This document shows, piece after piece, positions 1 through 10,992 of a DNA stretch of 64,000 bases. Below the pieces are notes generated by a model. That model ran no database searches and was not told the origin of the DNA. It was given only the letters and a program-made list of their open reading frames with translations. The DNA lies in contig NW_025336087.1 in NCBI RefSeq assembly GCF_004798865.1, positions 51,873,125-51,937,124 of the forward strand. Direction: 5' to 3'. Both the position numbers and the translations under genes were made by a program. This stretch comes from Varanus komodoensis (taxonomy: Eukaryota; Chordata; Lepidosauria; Squamata; Varanidae). Each line of letters starts with the position of its first letter. Positions within the stretch are counted from its first letter, which is position 1.

Positions 1-1204
1 ACAGAAGTTTTAAATATAGTTAGAATAGCTTTAGCCCTAGTTTTTTTTAATCCTCCTACACTGCTTGCTGTCTACACAAGAAACTTGTCCTATCAAAGTG
101 GAATGAGTCAATTCCTCCTTCTCTTGCCTAATGGCATTCCAAAATCTTGGCAGTGGGGGGCAGCCCTGATACAGAAATATATTCCAAATTTCACAAATCC
201 AAGAAAGAGGAAAAAATACTGACTTCATCGAACAGACTTCAGTATAAAATAGGCCCCACTAATATAAAATGTTATTTATGAATTAGGAAATTCAGTCTGC
301 ATGGAGATACTTGCCTCTTGACTTTTTATTTACTTGCCAATATTTGAGCATTCTTTGACATGTGTTGGATAAGAAATACTTCTGGATTTATTCAACTTCA
401 TCTTAACATTATTTTCTGTATTTAGCACTACTCAGTATGTTGTGTCGTTTTCTTCCTTTTGATCAAACTTTTTAGGATTGTTTGGTTGAATGTATTTCTT
501 TTGTATTTTATTTTAGAAGGAAACCTTGCTCATTTTAAAAATGTCAATTTTTAAAAATGCTAAAATCTCCAAAGAGGCTGACATTTGAGGTGCAACTTTG
601 CTTGAAAGACGAAATGAAGAAGGGAAGCTAAGCCAAGTCATGTCAAGAGCTGTTGATCAACTATCTGATGTTTTCACTAGTCCTGGAGGCAAAAATAAGC
701 TGATAGATTTGGACACAGAGATTATCAAGTTTTCACTTTTTTCCTCAGTGGAATTCTTCCTTTAACAACAATCAAGACCCACAAACTCTCACTTTTGTTT
801 CATTGAGAATTTCTTGTACAGAATTCCACATTCATGCCTAAACTGTTCTCGGATAAAAGCTATAGAGAGGCTTTAAGAAATCTGTAGCTCTGTTTCTGTG
901 GTCAGGGAGAGGCAAAATATTTATGGTGGTCCCCTTTATATCAAACCCTAGAGAGAGGTTCTTGGAAGAGGGCTTGGCATCTTTGTGAAGATTTACTGGT
1001 TCCTGCCAGACTGTGATCCTTGTGTTACATTTAAAACAGCTTTATTTGCTGAGGCCATGCAGTGAGTCTGAACTCTGTTCTGCAGTGATATATTAATTTG
1101 ACTCACGTTTTGTTATTATATTATGTGCTTGACTATATTGTTTGTAATGACTATTAGTCATAGACGATAAAATGTTTAAAGAGACATTTGAAATTACTGA
1201 AATC
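1..1204. other. AT-rich non-coding stretch
   Basis: No gene is recognised. The stretch is AT-rich with frequent stops in all frames, and the only ORF (minus strand, 37-228) has no recognisable motif. No clear repeat ends, splice-bounded exon or RNA gene is visible. It is either intron or intergenic DNA. Confidence 0.5.
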
Positions 1205-1600
1205 GTGAGTTGCCTGTGCTAGAGTCTGTCACTTTATCGCAAAGTGGGACTGTTTATGGCACTGGGACTGTTCACATGACATCCCAGCCCACCAGGGTTT
1301 ATGTAACTCACAACGATGCCGTGGTACTGCATGAAGCCATCATTTGGAATGGTGCAACCCCCACCAGTAGGCTGCCATGTCATGGTTATGGTCTATGAGA
1401 GCACTGAACGAACCCTGCACAGCTATGGGCTATGGGCATGGGCTATGAGAGGATTGAACAAACTCTGCACGATCCATTAGCTCTTTCACCCTCACACAGC
1501 CCGCATTTCTTGGGTTCTAATGACACCACAACCCCAAGTGGGGGCTGCATATGCAAGGTATTGGCCACAGGCACTGCAACTCATTGTGAGTTAAATAAAT
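1205..1600. repeat. Unclassified stretch with an imperfect 50-bp-period duplication
   Basis: A 31-bp block at 1390-1420 recurs at 1440-1470 with about five differences; both contain CTATGAGAG and end in CTGCAC. The surrounding sequence is less AT-rich than its neighbours and has several short CATGGTTATGG-like motifs, so it may be an old DNA-transposon remnant. I cannot assign a family and see no terminal repeats. Confidence 0.3.
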
Positions 1601-3337
1601 AACCAATGGCCAGTCATGGCATGTCATAAGAACCTTGTTACTGACTTCTTTTAATTATTTGTTGTCTGGTGTGGATAGATTGGAAGTTAATTAATACATG
1701 GACTCAGTTTGTTAATCCTGAGGTCCTGATTAGCATTGAATAAACACTTTTCTTACCCCAACTCTGCTAACTCTGGCTACCAACAATCAATTTCAGTCAG
1801 CTTGCCATGAGAGAAAAGCACCATCTAAGGTCACACTGTGCCAACAGAGACGGACTCTAGCAGTCTGTAGGTGGAAAGCTTACTCATAGTTAGTCTGTAT
1901 GCCTCCATTTTGTTCTGTAGAAATTTAATTCTATGTGCTGATTAGAGATACATGCAAAATAAAATAACCCAATTAAACATAAACTCTGTGATGACTGGCA
2001 CACTGACCCGAACCTTCTGAATAGATTTTTCAGTGTAATGTTATTGTGATGCTCTTATCTAGCTAGCATAGCAGCATATTCTGTGAGGCTCGTGCCATCC
2101 AGTACATTCCTTCCTGCCAGTCATTTGCAAACTCAGCAGTGCTTTAAGATTAGCCTGCTATCTCCACTGACTTTAATGTGATGCCTATTTTCTTACATCC
2201 AGTACTCCCACTTATTTTGACTTTTGCATTTTTATAAATAACTAATACTTGATGTATCTGCAGGATGTAGGCTTTCATTCAGAACCACAGCATACAAAAA
2301 GGCTAAAAGAATGAAATTAATTTCTTAGAGGAAAAGGAACTCTTACTAACAAGGTATTTCCAGAACACTGCTAATTCTGCACTGTAGCTACATACTGGAA
2401 TAGAGGTGGGAGATCTGACCACTGATCAGTCTGAACCCATGAGAACAGAAAACAGTTCCAGCTAAGTTCATCTAGTAAGTTTCAGTATATAACTAGCATG
2501 AACCTAAATTTTACTATGCGTGTTGGCTCCATTTCAGAAAGCCCTTTTCTGCCCTAGAACAGGAGTTCCTTATATTGTTCATTAACACACAAGGAAAGAA
2601 AGAGAGGATTTTCCTGCCATCTGCAAGCTGGCTTGAAGGCGGTAACTTAGAATTCTTTCCAGTTACGCATCCACAGATAAATGTCAGCAAATGCAGCAGA
2701 GGGGCAGTTCTCCACTTGTCTGCTAGGCGCATACATGTCACCAGAAATAACTGCTTCATCCGCTAAGGAGCATATTTGTGTGCATGGAGCTGCTCTCCAT
2801 CAGTCACATGCACATGCAAAAGGAAGTGTGCTTTCAAATCCAGGCTAATTCACCACAGCTAAACACCACAGAGCAGACAAGGTTTCCGGTGCCTTTGAAG
2901 CCCATCCAGAGGTGCTTCAGCAGCTGCATCAACATCACTACCACCATCATGGTAAGCACTGTGGGCAGTGTGACAGACGCAAGGAAATGGCCGACCCAGT
3001 TTGTAGCTCTCCTCCGTTTAGGTACCCATCATTCCGTGACACAACAGCCTGACCTTATGTCTACTTCAGTTTGCATGCAAAAATTCCATCAGCCTCACCA
3101 CCTTTACTCACAGATACACTGGATTTTCCTTTAGCTATTTACTGGACTGACTCAGTGACATGACTCAGGCTACACGAATGACTCAGGTTGATCCTAATAT
3201 TGGCCAGTCTAGTAAAAATGCCAGAGTCTTAGACCAAAACAAAAAGGACTCTGTGACACCTTAAGCAAGCATCAATATATTGTGACACAGACTTTTGTGG
3301 ACTACCTGCTATTATTTATACCTGCTATTAATTTATG
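1601..3337. other. Non-coding stretch, no gene recognised
   Basis: Unique-looking, moderately AT-rich sequence. A plus-strand ORF at 2778-3134 (118 codons) has no motif or codon bias I recognise and is probably chance. Around 3235-3300 is a short segment containing GACTCTGTGACACCTTAA, which resembles the end of an interspersed repeat common in reptile genomes, but it is too short to classify. Confidence 0.4.
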
Positions 3338-3571
3338 GGAGCCAGTGTGGTGTAGTGGTTAAGAGCATGGGACTGGGACTCAGGCGATCTGGGTTCTAGT
3401 CCCCGCTCAGCCATGGAGCCAACTGGGTGGCTTTGGGCCAGTCACAGACTCTCAGCCCAACCTACCTCACAGGGTTGTTGTTGTGGGGATAAGATGGAGG
3501 AGGAGAATGATGTAAGCTGCCTTGAGCCCTTTGAAGGAAAAAGGCAGGATATAAATCAATCAATCAATCAA
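3338..3571 (+). mobile_element. MIR-like CORE-SINE, near full length
   Basis: This is a tRNA-derived SINE transcribed by RNA polymerase III and moved in trans by a LINE. An A-box-like TGGTGTAGTGG lies at 3348-3358 and a B-box-like GGTTCTAGTCC at 3392-3402. A MIR-type core follows, with CTTTGGGCCAGTCAC and then CCTACCTCACAGGGTTGTTG. The 3' part (GCCTTGAGCCC, then GGCAGGATATAAAT) resembles the L2-type LINE tails elsewhere in the window, as expected if L2 supplies the machinery. It ends in a short (ATCA)n tract. By eye it is about 95% identical to the minus-strand copy at 33783-34016. No convincing target-site duplication was found. Confidence 0.8.
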
Positions 3572-5240
3572 CTTATAAATGAAAAGATTAAGTATATTCA
3601 GGATAAACAGAACAGCAATAGCTGGTGATAGCAAAAGTTTCTTACTTCATTGGTGTAATTTACCACCTGCAGTAGGGAAGGAAGACCAAACTCTTGCTTG
3701 AGTCCTCAACAAATAAAATCAAAATGACTGAATTAAATGCACTGGGTTATAATCTATTAGCAATGTTGATACTAGTCATTTCTACTGGCTCATTCCCCAT
3801 TATGAAGCTCTGCTTCTGAGGGAGAGGGCTATAGTGTCCTGATATGTGGGTGGAGTGGTGGGGAAGGTTTTGCAAAATGAAATAAAACGGTAATATTTAA
3901 CAAGGCTGCAAGATCATTTCCTCTAATTCAGAACTAAGTATCAATTGCTATCCATGCACAAAAGGGAGGTGTCAACAGGAGTGGAAGAACACAAGTTTTG
4001 CAGAATTAAAAAAATAGAAATGGTTAAGTCTTGAAAACAATCCAGTGAGGAAGAGAATGCTCAGTGCCCACTGAGAGCAAACTGGGATGGGAGGTGGGAG
4101 GGTGGAAGATGGGAGAGGTCACGGAATGGAGGTGGCAGATGGGGTGGAATGGAGTATCCTGAACACTGTGCAGGAACAATCTGGCCTCTGCTGACGTTTT
4201 GCTGCTGGTTCTGTTTGTTAAGCTCTTGTCTCTGAATTAGGAAAAGCACATTTCCCATTCAGCTGCAAACAGCCTTGAAGACAGGACTCTTCTATTTGCC
4301 CATATCTGTCTAATCTTCACCCATGAAAGAATAATATCAATGAGCAAGTTTTTTTTTACTTGTGTGAACAGTCATTAACACAAAAACTTGACCTCATCTG
4401 TACTAGCCTTTCCATTCTTGTTCATCAAGTTGTCATTAGTATTACTAATAGTATTATTAGTAATTATGTTTTAGTAATTATATTAGTAATTATGTTTTAG
4501 TAATCATAACTACACATGTACAGAACAGAATGGAGTTGTATTTGTTGAGATTTGTACACCAGTCTGCGACACAATACGCTTTCAGACTAGTTGTTGTGCC
4601 ATAACCTTGTCCTGGAGCTTTATGGGACCAGGTTATCCATCTCCACTTGCAACCTTCCCATGTCTTCACACTACTACTTCTGCATTTTCTCTTTCTCAGC
4701 AAATTCAGATGAGGAGGAAAAAATGGCAGTTGCACATTGCCTCTTGACTAGAAGCCTTCCGTCTGAAAGCTCCCATGGTGGTCAAATGCTACAACTTGTG
4801 TCTACACTACTAATTATGGCTACTAATCACAAGGCCACAACAGAGTAGGTGGAATATACTTAAAGATTATGGTCAGACAGAAGTTGCACTTCTGTCTCCA
4901 AACTCAGTCAACGAACTTACAAGGCAATATTCATTGGCATCAAAAACTGCAGGTTGCAAAGAAGAAAAATCCAGTTGCAAGCCAATGTACTAGCAGCAGT
5001 ATTACAGTGAGCTTGTCCACATATTCATGAGGTTAAAAGCATGAGGAAATATTCCAGGAATGGCAGAATTTGTCAGCTTCGGTGTCTCTCTGTTTCTATT
5101 TTTTTCCCAGTCTTAAGTTCATTCTGTCCTTTTTCTACATCAGTTCATCATATTTTCAGAAGTCATTTCTCCTAATATAGCCAAGGTTTCTATGTCTCTA
5201 ATGCTTAGGCCAGCACATTAACTAAACTGCTGCCTTTCCC
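3572..5240. other. Non-coding stretch with a 26-bp tandem duplication
   Basis: No gene is recognised. The ORFs on both strands near 4490-4848 overlap one another and show no family motif. The clearest structure is an AT-rich tandem duplication at 4456-4507, listed separately. The rest looks unique. Confidence 0.4.
4456..4507. repeat. 26-bp AT-rich tandem duplication (2 copies)
   Basis: Unit one is 4456-4481 and unit two is 4482-4507; they differ at a single base near the end. Each unit contains TAATTATGTTTTAGTAAT. It is probably a replication-slippage duplication. Confidence 0.85.
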
Positions 5241-5350
5241 AGTCTTTATATTTTTGATTTATATTATAATTATTTTAACTTAGTGTTGTAAGCCGCCCTG
5301 AGGCTTCGGCGAATGGGGCGGCATAAAAATGTTTTAATAAATAAATAAAA
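5241..5350 (+). mobile_element. L2/CR1-clade LINE 3' tail
   Basis: The motif GTAAGCCGCCCTGAGG, then GGGGCGGCATAAAAATG, then an (AATA)n-like tail, is the 3' end typical of L2-like LINEs in reptiles. The same tail recurs at 20840-20985. Only the tail is recognisable; the coding part is absent, so the copy is 5'-truncated or too old to read upstream. Confidence 0.6.
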
Positions 5351-5361
5351 TAAATAAAATA

Positions 5362-5412
5362 GTGCCCTCCAGATGCTTTGAACCACAACTCCCACAATTC
5401 CCAATCACTGCG
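5362..5412. mobile_element. Fragment of an inverted-repeat MITE
   Basis: The segment beginning GTGCCCTCCAGATGCTTTG and continuing into ACAACTCCCACAATTCCC matches one arm of the fold-back element seen in full at 48141-48276 (there GGAGGGCACC and GACTTCAGCTCCCACC). Only one arm is present, directly after the LINE tail. Confidence 0.45.
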
Positions 5413-8284
5413 ACTGGAAAAGGCTGCTACACCAACTTGGAAATCCAGTTTTCTAATCCTTACACCAATGTATGGACAAGCTGACTGTGGCACTCTGTAT
5501 GGGGGAAAGAAACCTGGTACATGGCCAGGAGTATCCTCCTCCCTATTGTTCCTCTGAACCTTCCAGAAGAGTTAAAGCAAGTTCAAGATCTGAAGCTGGG
5601 TGACCCCAGGCCTCAGTGCCTGGGAAATCAATTGTTTCAGCCATGAGACAGTCTGTGGCGCTGTTTCCTAAAAATGATCCTACATGGATAATTCCAAATC
5701 AAATCAGTGGTGATACATAAAGTATAGCAATAACTTTATTCTCCAGTAAGCATTTCCTACCACTCCTTTCTGACATTTATTTCATTACAATAGTAATATG
5801 CGTGAGGTCAAACTAGGCATAATGTGAGAGATCTCCAGTTAAGTGTTAAAAACCCCTATTCTAATTAGCAGCCACAAGCGACTCTTTTGAAGCAGCAGAT
5901 CTGGGAGAAGGCATTTAACTTTCCTCTCAATGTAGCCTTATTATCAAAACCGCAAAGGAAAGAAAGACAGGTACAGCATCTAAACGCAAAAATTACCTTT
6001 TTTTCTTGGCAGTGCTAGAAAAGGGGTGGGGGATGGGAAAATCTGTATCAAGGGAATGTGCAACATCCCATGCAAGAGTGCTGCTCCCTGAGGTCCAGAG
6101 CAGGTGTGTGCGGCCACTGATTAGTGAAGGCATAACAGAAGCCTCATACTTCCAGCTTGGTCCTAACTATGTCCAGATTACAAAAAAGCACGGTTCTTTA
6201 AAAAGCAGGGCTTTCAACTGACTTTGCTCTATTTTCTGCCACACGCTGAGTGACAATCATCTCATTCTGCTGTAAAGTGATGGCAAAGGAAGAGATATGC
6301 ATGTGGATTTAAGAATTTAAAAAGCATGGTCCCTTGGGTGCAGTCAAATGAACACTTCCAGCATTGCACCCAATTAAAAACACCATGCCATGGAATTTAT
6401 GGAGATGGGGATATGCTTCTCCGGTCAAGCTCAAATATATGCCACCTCCTCATTTTCACTTTTGCACACACTGCAGGGTAACATTAGCATTCACTCAGTC
6501 CACACACCTGTATCCCAGCAATTGAATTAAGGGCGAAAAGGTAGGGAGCAGACTTATTGGGGTGTTCTATATCTGCGGCTAAGGAGAGGGCGCATGCTAG
6601 CCTTTCCCACCCTCACCTGGTCACTGCATTGGTCACAAGCCTTCACCTGCAACACTGCTTTTCCAGCATCCTCAGATGGAGAGCCTCACAGAGGTAGGCA
6701 CCTCTCCTCTTCAGCAAGTCCCCCTCTGTGAGTAGAGGACAGCAGTAGGGGCAGAGCTAGCATGCCCTTCTCCTCACCTGTTTCTTATCCTCAGAGAGAG
6801 AATGTCTTGAATATGGCTGAACTCTTAATGAAACCCATAAGTTCCACCTCCCAACTTTAGTCAAATCAAGGCCTGCCTAAACTCCTAAGAAGACCATCTG
6901 AGGGGACTTCTGCAAGAGATACTAGCCCTTGTCTGAGCACTTAGACTTTGAGCACTGGAGTTATTCACATTTTCTTTGGAGCCACTGACACAAGGGGAAT
7001 CCACATGATGTGGATCTCAAGAAGTTGCCAGAACAGTACAGGACCAAACCAGTTCCTAAATTACAAAGGCTACATCTGAGCTAGGTCTCAGTAGCCTCTG
7101 GCTATGTAACTTCCATGCTTACTCTCCTAGATTTCCAAGCCATTCTGAGAGTGTGATACTGTCTTCTTTGCTCGCATGACCACAAAAGCACAGTGACGGC
7201 CTCCTCCACATGCAACCCTGCGCACCTTTCAGAAAGTCATTTCCATTGAACCCAGTGGCAGGCATGGTCCTACCACTGGGCAGCGCGAGGCACTGTGGGG
7301 GGTGGCAGCGAGGTGTGGGAAGGCAGAGCTGTGCGCACCCCGTGGCCTTCCCAGCCTCACTTCCCTGCTGCCTTCAGGTGTAGCGAAAGCAGCTGTCCAG
7401 TCCTCTATGCTCAAATAAGTTTCAGCTTCCATCCTGGGCAGCTTTTGTGCATGGAGATGAGGAAGGTCCTTTGCCCCAGGCACCAAAGTATCTTGGGCTG
7501 GTTCTACTCAGTGGCGTTTACTGCTGGGTAAAGATGCTTTGGATTGTGTTTTGCCACTTGGCCTCCTTTGCTCCAAATAAGCAGTTGAGTTCGCAGTGGC
7601 CTTTCCTGGAGAGGAACGGAGTGCTTCACCATTCAGCCCCCACTGACTTAATGGGAATTTGTCTCCACAGAGAGAACCACAGTCCTCTCCAGATCTTACT
7701 GGAAAAGGACTGTCAGTGAAGTTAATTTTTCTAACAGGCATTCACAGGAATCAAGGTAGCCTTGCAATTTGGGCACTCTGCCCTGGAAAGCATTTCTGCA
7801 GTCCAAGATGTGGCAGTGGAGGGCTGGTTGTTACAGGAGAATGGCACTCTGGGCATGCTCAATGGCACTCTTGCCTAACAGCCAGTATTACTTCACATGC
7901 TCCAAGATTCTGAAATAGGGAGCTAAGGTTTGCTCAGTGGAGGGGAACAAAAGCACTGCCTAGAACCTAGAAGAAAAGTTGGCTTGGTACAGTTGTGTTC
8001 CATGAGCTTACTTCTGCATGTCCCAAGAGGAATCCTTGAAAGGGAAAAGCTGCAGCAGTCACTTTCAGTCACTTACCCAAGGACACAAAACCATCCCTGG
8101 GCGCGCTTGTAAACTCACTGCATACATCAGTGTGGAACTAAGTGGGAGCGCAAAGGGACTCCAGAGTGAGAAATATCAGCAGAATAACCTCCAGGCTGCC
8201 AGCCCTGAAATTGCTCTCCTAGTTAAAAGAAATTGCAGCGAAGTGTCTACAGTCCAGATGCCTAAAAACACCGTGCAGGGGAGA
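5413..8284. other. Non-coding stretch upstream of the CpG island
   Basis: No gene is recognised over about 2.9 kb. GC content rises gradually towards 8200. ORFs between 7229 and 8296 overlap on both strands, have no family motif and look like chance frames in GC-richer DNA. A transcribed flank of the CpG island cannot be excluded. Confidence 0.35.
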
Positions 8285-8634
8285 CCGGGGCGTTAAGCGC
8301 ACGGACACGACGCGGACGGCGTCTGAACAAAACGCGCAGCGAGCAAACGCGGCGCTCGCTCGAGAAAAAGCACGGCAAGAGCGGAGGGCGAAGTTACGCG
8401 CTTTTCTAGCGGACTCCGCCGAATCATCCACGAGATGACAAATCTCCCGAAGGGAATATTTGTCTCAACTTTTTCAGGCACTCTTGTCTCTTCCCTCCCA
8501 TTTCCTCAATAACTTGAGGGAGGCTGAAAATGAGACAAGAAAGCGAGATCCGGAGCCCCAACTGCAAAAGGGACCTGGCATCACGAAACAAGAAGTGCAA
8601 GGAAGGAGAAAGTCAGGCAGACCAGCGAGCCGCT

Positions 8635-8653
8635 GGGGGTGGGGGGGGGGGGG
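8635..8653 (+). repeat. G-rich run (G5-T-G13)
   Basis: Five Gs, one T, then thirteen Gs inside the CpG island. It could form G-quadruplex structures and is also prone to length error in sequencing. Confidence 0.8.
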
Positions 8654-9400
8654 AGAACGCGCACCCCACTTTGCCTGGGAAGGCACGGCAGCGCTCTGCG
8701 CTCAGACACGCAACGGGGGGAACGCGCGATCCAACACCGGCACGTCCCGGCCGCAGATACGGAAAGGCCGGTGCCATTCCCCGGGTGCGGAAAGGAAAGC
8801 AGGCTTTGTTGTACTTACATGGGGAGCGTGCCCCCTTTTCGAAACAGGGCAAAAGTTTACGCGCTAGCGCTACAAACTGCAGAGGCGGTGGGTTCCCTTT
8901 GAAAAGCCTTCCCGGGAGAGCCGCTTGCTGTTCGTTCACCGCCCCCTTCCCGTAATAGAAAGCAGAGTAATCGCGAGCTGCCCGGCTGTCTTCGACCGAG
9001 CTCAGCGCCGGAGCTCCGGCCACCGCCCCCTCAAAGCAACGTACGCGCTGCGCTCCCTTACGCCATCGCTCGCTTCGGGCGCCTTCGTCGGGCGCAGGGG
9101 CGAAGGCGCGCACACGCTCTCCCGCGGGCGCCCGGCTGCCGAAGGGGGCTCCGTCCCGCCGGGGCGCAGCGTTCGGGCGCTCCGGCTCCTCTCGGGGCTG
9201 CGGCGGGCGGAGCGGCGGTGGTCCGGCCGCGCGTCCCGTCCCGTCGCTGCGCTGCGCCGAGCGCGAGGCCGCGGGTTCCTTTTGTGCCCGGGCGAGCAAA
9301 GTTCCTATGGCAGCGGCATCCCCTTGCCAGGTAACGCGGCTTTCCACAACAAACCTCCAGGTGCATATTCCTCTGCCCGAGCGCTGCGCTCCCGCCCCCC

Positions 9401-9450
9401 CACACGCACGCACACGCGCGCGCGCGCACACACACGCACACACACGCACG
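9401..9450. repeat. 50-bp alternating purine-pyrimidine (CA/CG)n tract
   Basis: Every base from 9401 to 9450 alternates pyrimidine-purine, made of CA and CG steps with a central CGCGCGCGCGCG core. Such tracts are the classic Z-DNA-forming sequence under negative supercoiling. It lies in the middle of the CpG island, about 90 bp upstream of the inverted CCAAT box. Confidence 0.9.
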
Positions 9451-9541
9451 AGTGACAGCGGTTACTTGCACAGGGGGACTTGCTGATTCCAGGAGAGCAA
9501 AGCGGCGCTCCAACTTTTCCAGCCCCCTGGTGGGAGGTTCT

Positions 9542-9548
9542 CCATTGG
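9542..9548 (-). promoter_or_regulatory. Inverted CCAAT box
   Basis: CCATTGG on the plus strand reads CCAATGG on the minus strand, the NF-Y core. It lies within the CpG island, so a promoter role is plausible but unproven. Confidence 0.4.
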
Positions 9549-10012
9549 AAGTTTCCATGCGTGCGAGGCGGGGGTGGGGGGCAAAGATGGGAGAGGAAGT
9601 TAGTCGGAGGGCATGGAAGGGGCTTCGTCACCCCACCCACTCCTTGGAGCCCCAAACTGCTACTTCTTTGGGATCGCCCCTGCGCTGCCACGCGAGCGCG
9701 CACAAGCACACACGACTGTTCTGGCTCTGCATGCAGAAGCCGGGTTGCAGCGGGGACGAAAGGATGCCCCTTTGGTCACTAAAAGGATGCCCCTTGTCCC
9801 AGCAGCCGCCTTTCGGGAGGGCGAAAGTTTGTCTTCTGGAGGCGACGAGGAGCAGGAGGCGGCTCCTCTCCCGGCCCCGCTTGAGGGGGAAGCGGAGGGT
9901 TTCGGGGCTCTTGGAGCGCTTGTGTGGACTGCCGGGGAGGTGAGGGGTGGCGGCTGCGGAGGGCGTCGAGCGCCAGGGCTGCCGGCAGCCTGGGGAGTGC
10001 CAAGCCCCAAGA

Positions 10013-10022
10013 GGGGGGCGGG
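10013..10022 (+). promoter_or_regulatory. GC box (Sp1-type)
   Basis: GGGGGGCGGG matches the GC-box core bound by Sp/KLF factors. It sits in the 3' part of the CpG island, close to an octamer ATGCAAAT at 10051-10058 and an E-box CACGTG at 10148-10153. Chance occurrence is quite possible in DNA this GC-rich. Confidence 0.4.
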
Positions 10023-10534
10023 AAACGCCTGGTCAGCAGGGGGCTCAAGAATGCAAATCCCGAACGCCTTCCCAGCCCCCGCCCCAATCCACACTGGCCA
10101 CTGAGTTTTCCGAGCGGCAGGGAAAGCCCGCGACAGGCTGCTGGGGACACGTGCCCGTCCTCTCGAGCGCCTCTCCTTCGCGGGGCTAAGGCCAAAGGGC
10201 CTCCTTCCTCCCCTTGACTTCCTCCTCGTCTTCCTCCCCCTTCGCCCAGTCGATTGCCCTGGCTGAGTCGCAGCAGAGAGTCGACCTCCGGGTCGCGCAC
10301 ACGGGCACACGCCGTCCACAAGTAATTCCGGAAAAGGACACGTCATAAAAATTTTCTGGAAGGTTGTGGGCCAAGCTGAGCCTCTGGGGTAGGAAGAGGG
10401 TAAAGAAGAAAGTGAACTGGGTTTAAGTTAGCGTCCAGATTTTCTCACTGTCTCAGCCCCTGAAATATGTGTAGATACACCGGGCTCTTGATCTGCCGAG
10501 GAACAGGTAACTCAAGATACAACGAAAGGTACCT

Positions 10535-10606
10535 GTGCATAGGATTGCAGATTGCAGCACGATCCTATACCTGTCCACTTCGAAGCAAGTCCCACCGAGT
10601 TGGATA
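10535..10606. mobile_element. Palindromic MITE-like remnants, two ends abutting
   Basis: The end motif GTGCATAGGATTGCAG is followed within a few bases by the start motif CGATCCTATACCTGTCCACTT and AAGCAAGTCCCACCGAGTT. These match the two termini of a short palindromic repeat widespread in squamates, whose ends read AATCCTAT and ATAGGATT. Here two ends face each other, suggesting two neighbouring decayed insertions. The family name is not known to me. Confidence 0.4.
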
Positions 10607-10902
10607 AATCTTTCTCTCTGATAAAGGCCTGCAGCCTTAAGTTTGGGGTGTGTGTGTGTGTTTTACAGACCAGAGCTTTAACTTTTTGTTCATGTTTTGG
10701 GGGTGCTGTGGTTTGAAATATGGGACGAACAATGGAGAGGCTTAATGAAACCCACGTATTGCATCCCCTAAATCTGCCCAGCTTTAGGTCCTTCTGCATC
10801 CTTTTTAAAAAGATACCTGCAAGGCCATAACAAAGAGAAGGGGGCCAGCCACCTTTTTTGCCCTGTTATTCAAGTGCTCTAAGAGTAGGAGGTACTCCAA
10901 CT

Positions 10903-10992
10903 GGGCAATCCTAGATATGTGCATTCACAATGAAGCCTGGATACATTTACTGTGACTCTTTCCCAGGTAAACGTGTATGGGATCACAGCCTA
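10903..10992. mobile_element. Palindromic MITE-like remnant
   Basis: It begins GGCAATCCTAGATATGTGC and ends CCCAGGTAAACGTGTATGGG followed by ATCACAGCC, giving roughly inverted termini of the same family as 10535-10606. The interior is diverged. Weaker pieces of this family may lie near 21395-21440 and 47420-47500. Confidence 0.4.

Larger units (their letters stand above)
8285..10335. promoter_or_regulatory. CpG island, probable promoter or first-exon region of an unidentified host gene
   Basis: CpG dinucleotides become abruptly dense at about 8285 and fall away after about 10335, against AT-rich and CpG-poor flanks. In vertebrates such islands usually mark constitutive or developmental promoters. 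Visible elements include an inverted CCAAT box (9542-9548), a GC box (10013-10022), an octamer (10051-10058) and an E-box CACGTG (10148-10153). Candidate splice donors occur on both strands: plus CAG|GTAACG at 9331, plus GAG|GTGAGG at 9940, and minus GTAAGT at 8818-8813. The long ORFs on both strands overlap and are low-complexity (Arg, Ala, Pro, Gly), as expected by chance in GC-rich DNA. Direction and gene identity cannot be set from sequence alone. Confidence 0.85.

Noticed and set aside
8613-9449. Minus-strand 278-codon ORF in the CpG island
   Set aside because: Low-complexity Arg/Ala/Pro/Gly sequence, with its N-terminus (VCACVCARARVRAC) coming from the CA/CG repeat. Overlapping long frames exist on the other strand too, as expected by chance where stop codons are rare.
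8925-9455. Plus-strand 176-codon ORF in the CpG island
   Set aside because: Opposite-strand shadow of the previous frame, ending in the translated CA/CG tract (ARAHTRTHTHE). No domain.
9660-10346. Minus-strand 228- and 180-codon ORFs in the CpG island
   Set aside because: Same reason: GC-rich chance frames without any recognisable motif, overlapping plus-strand ORFs of similar length.
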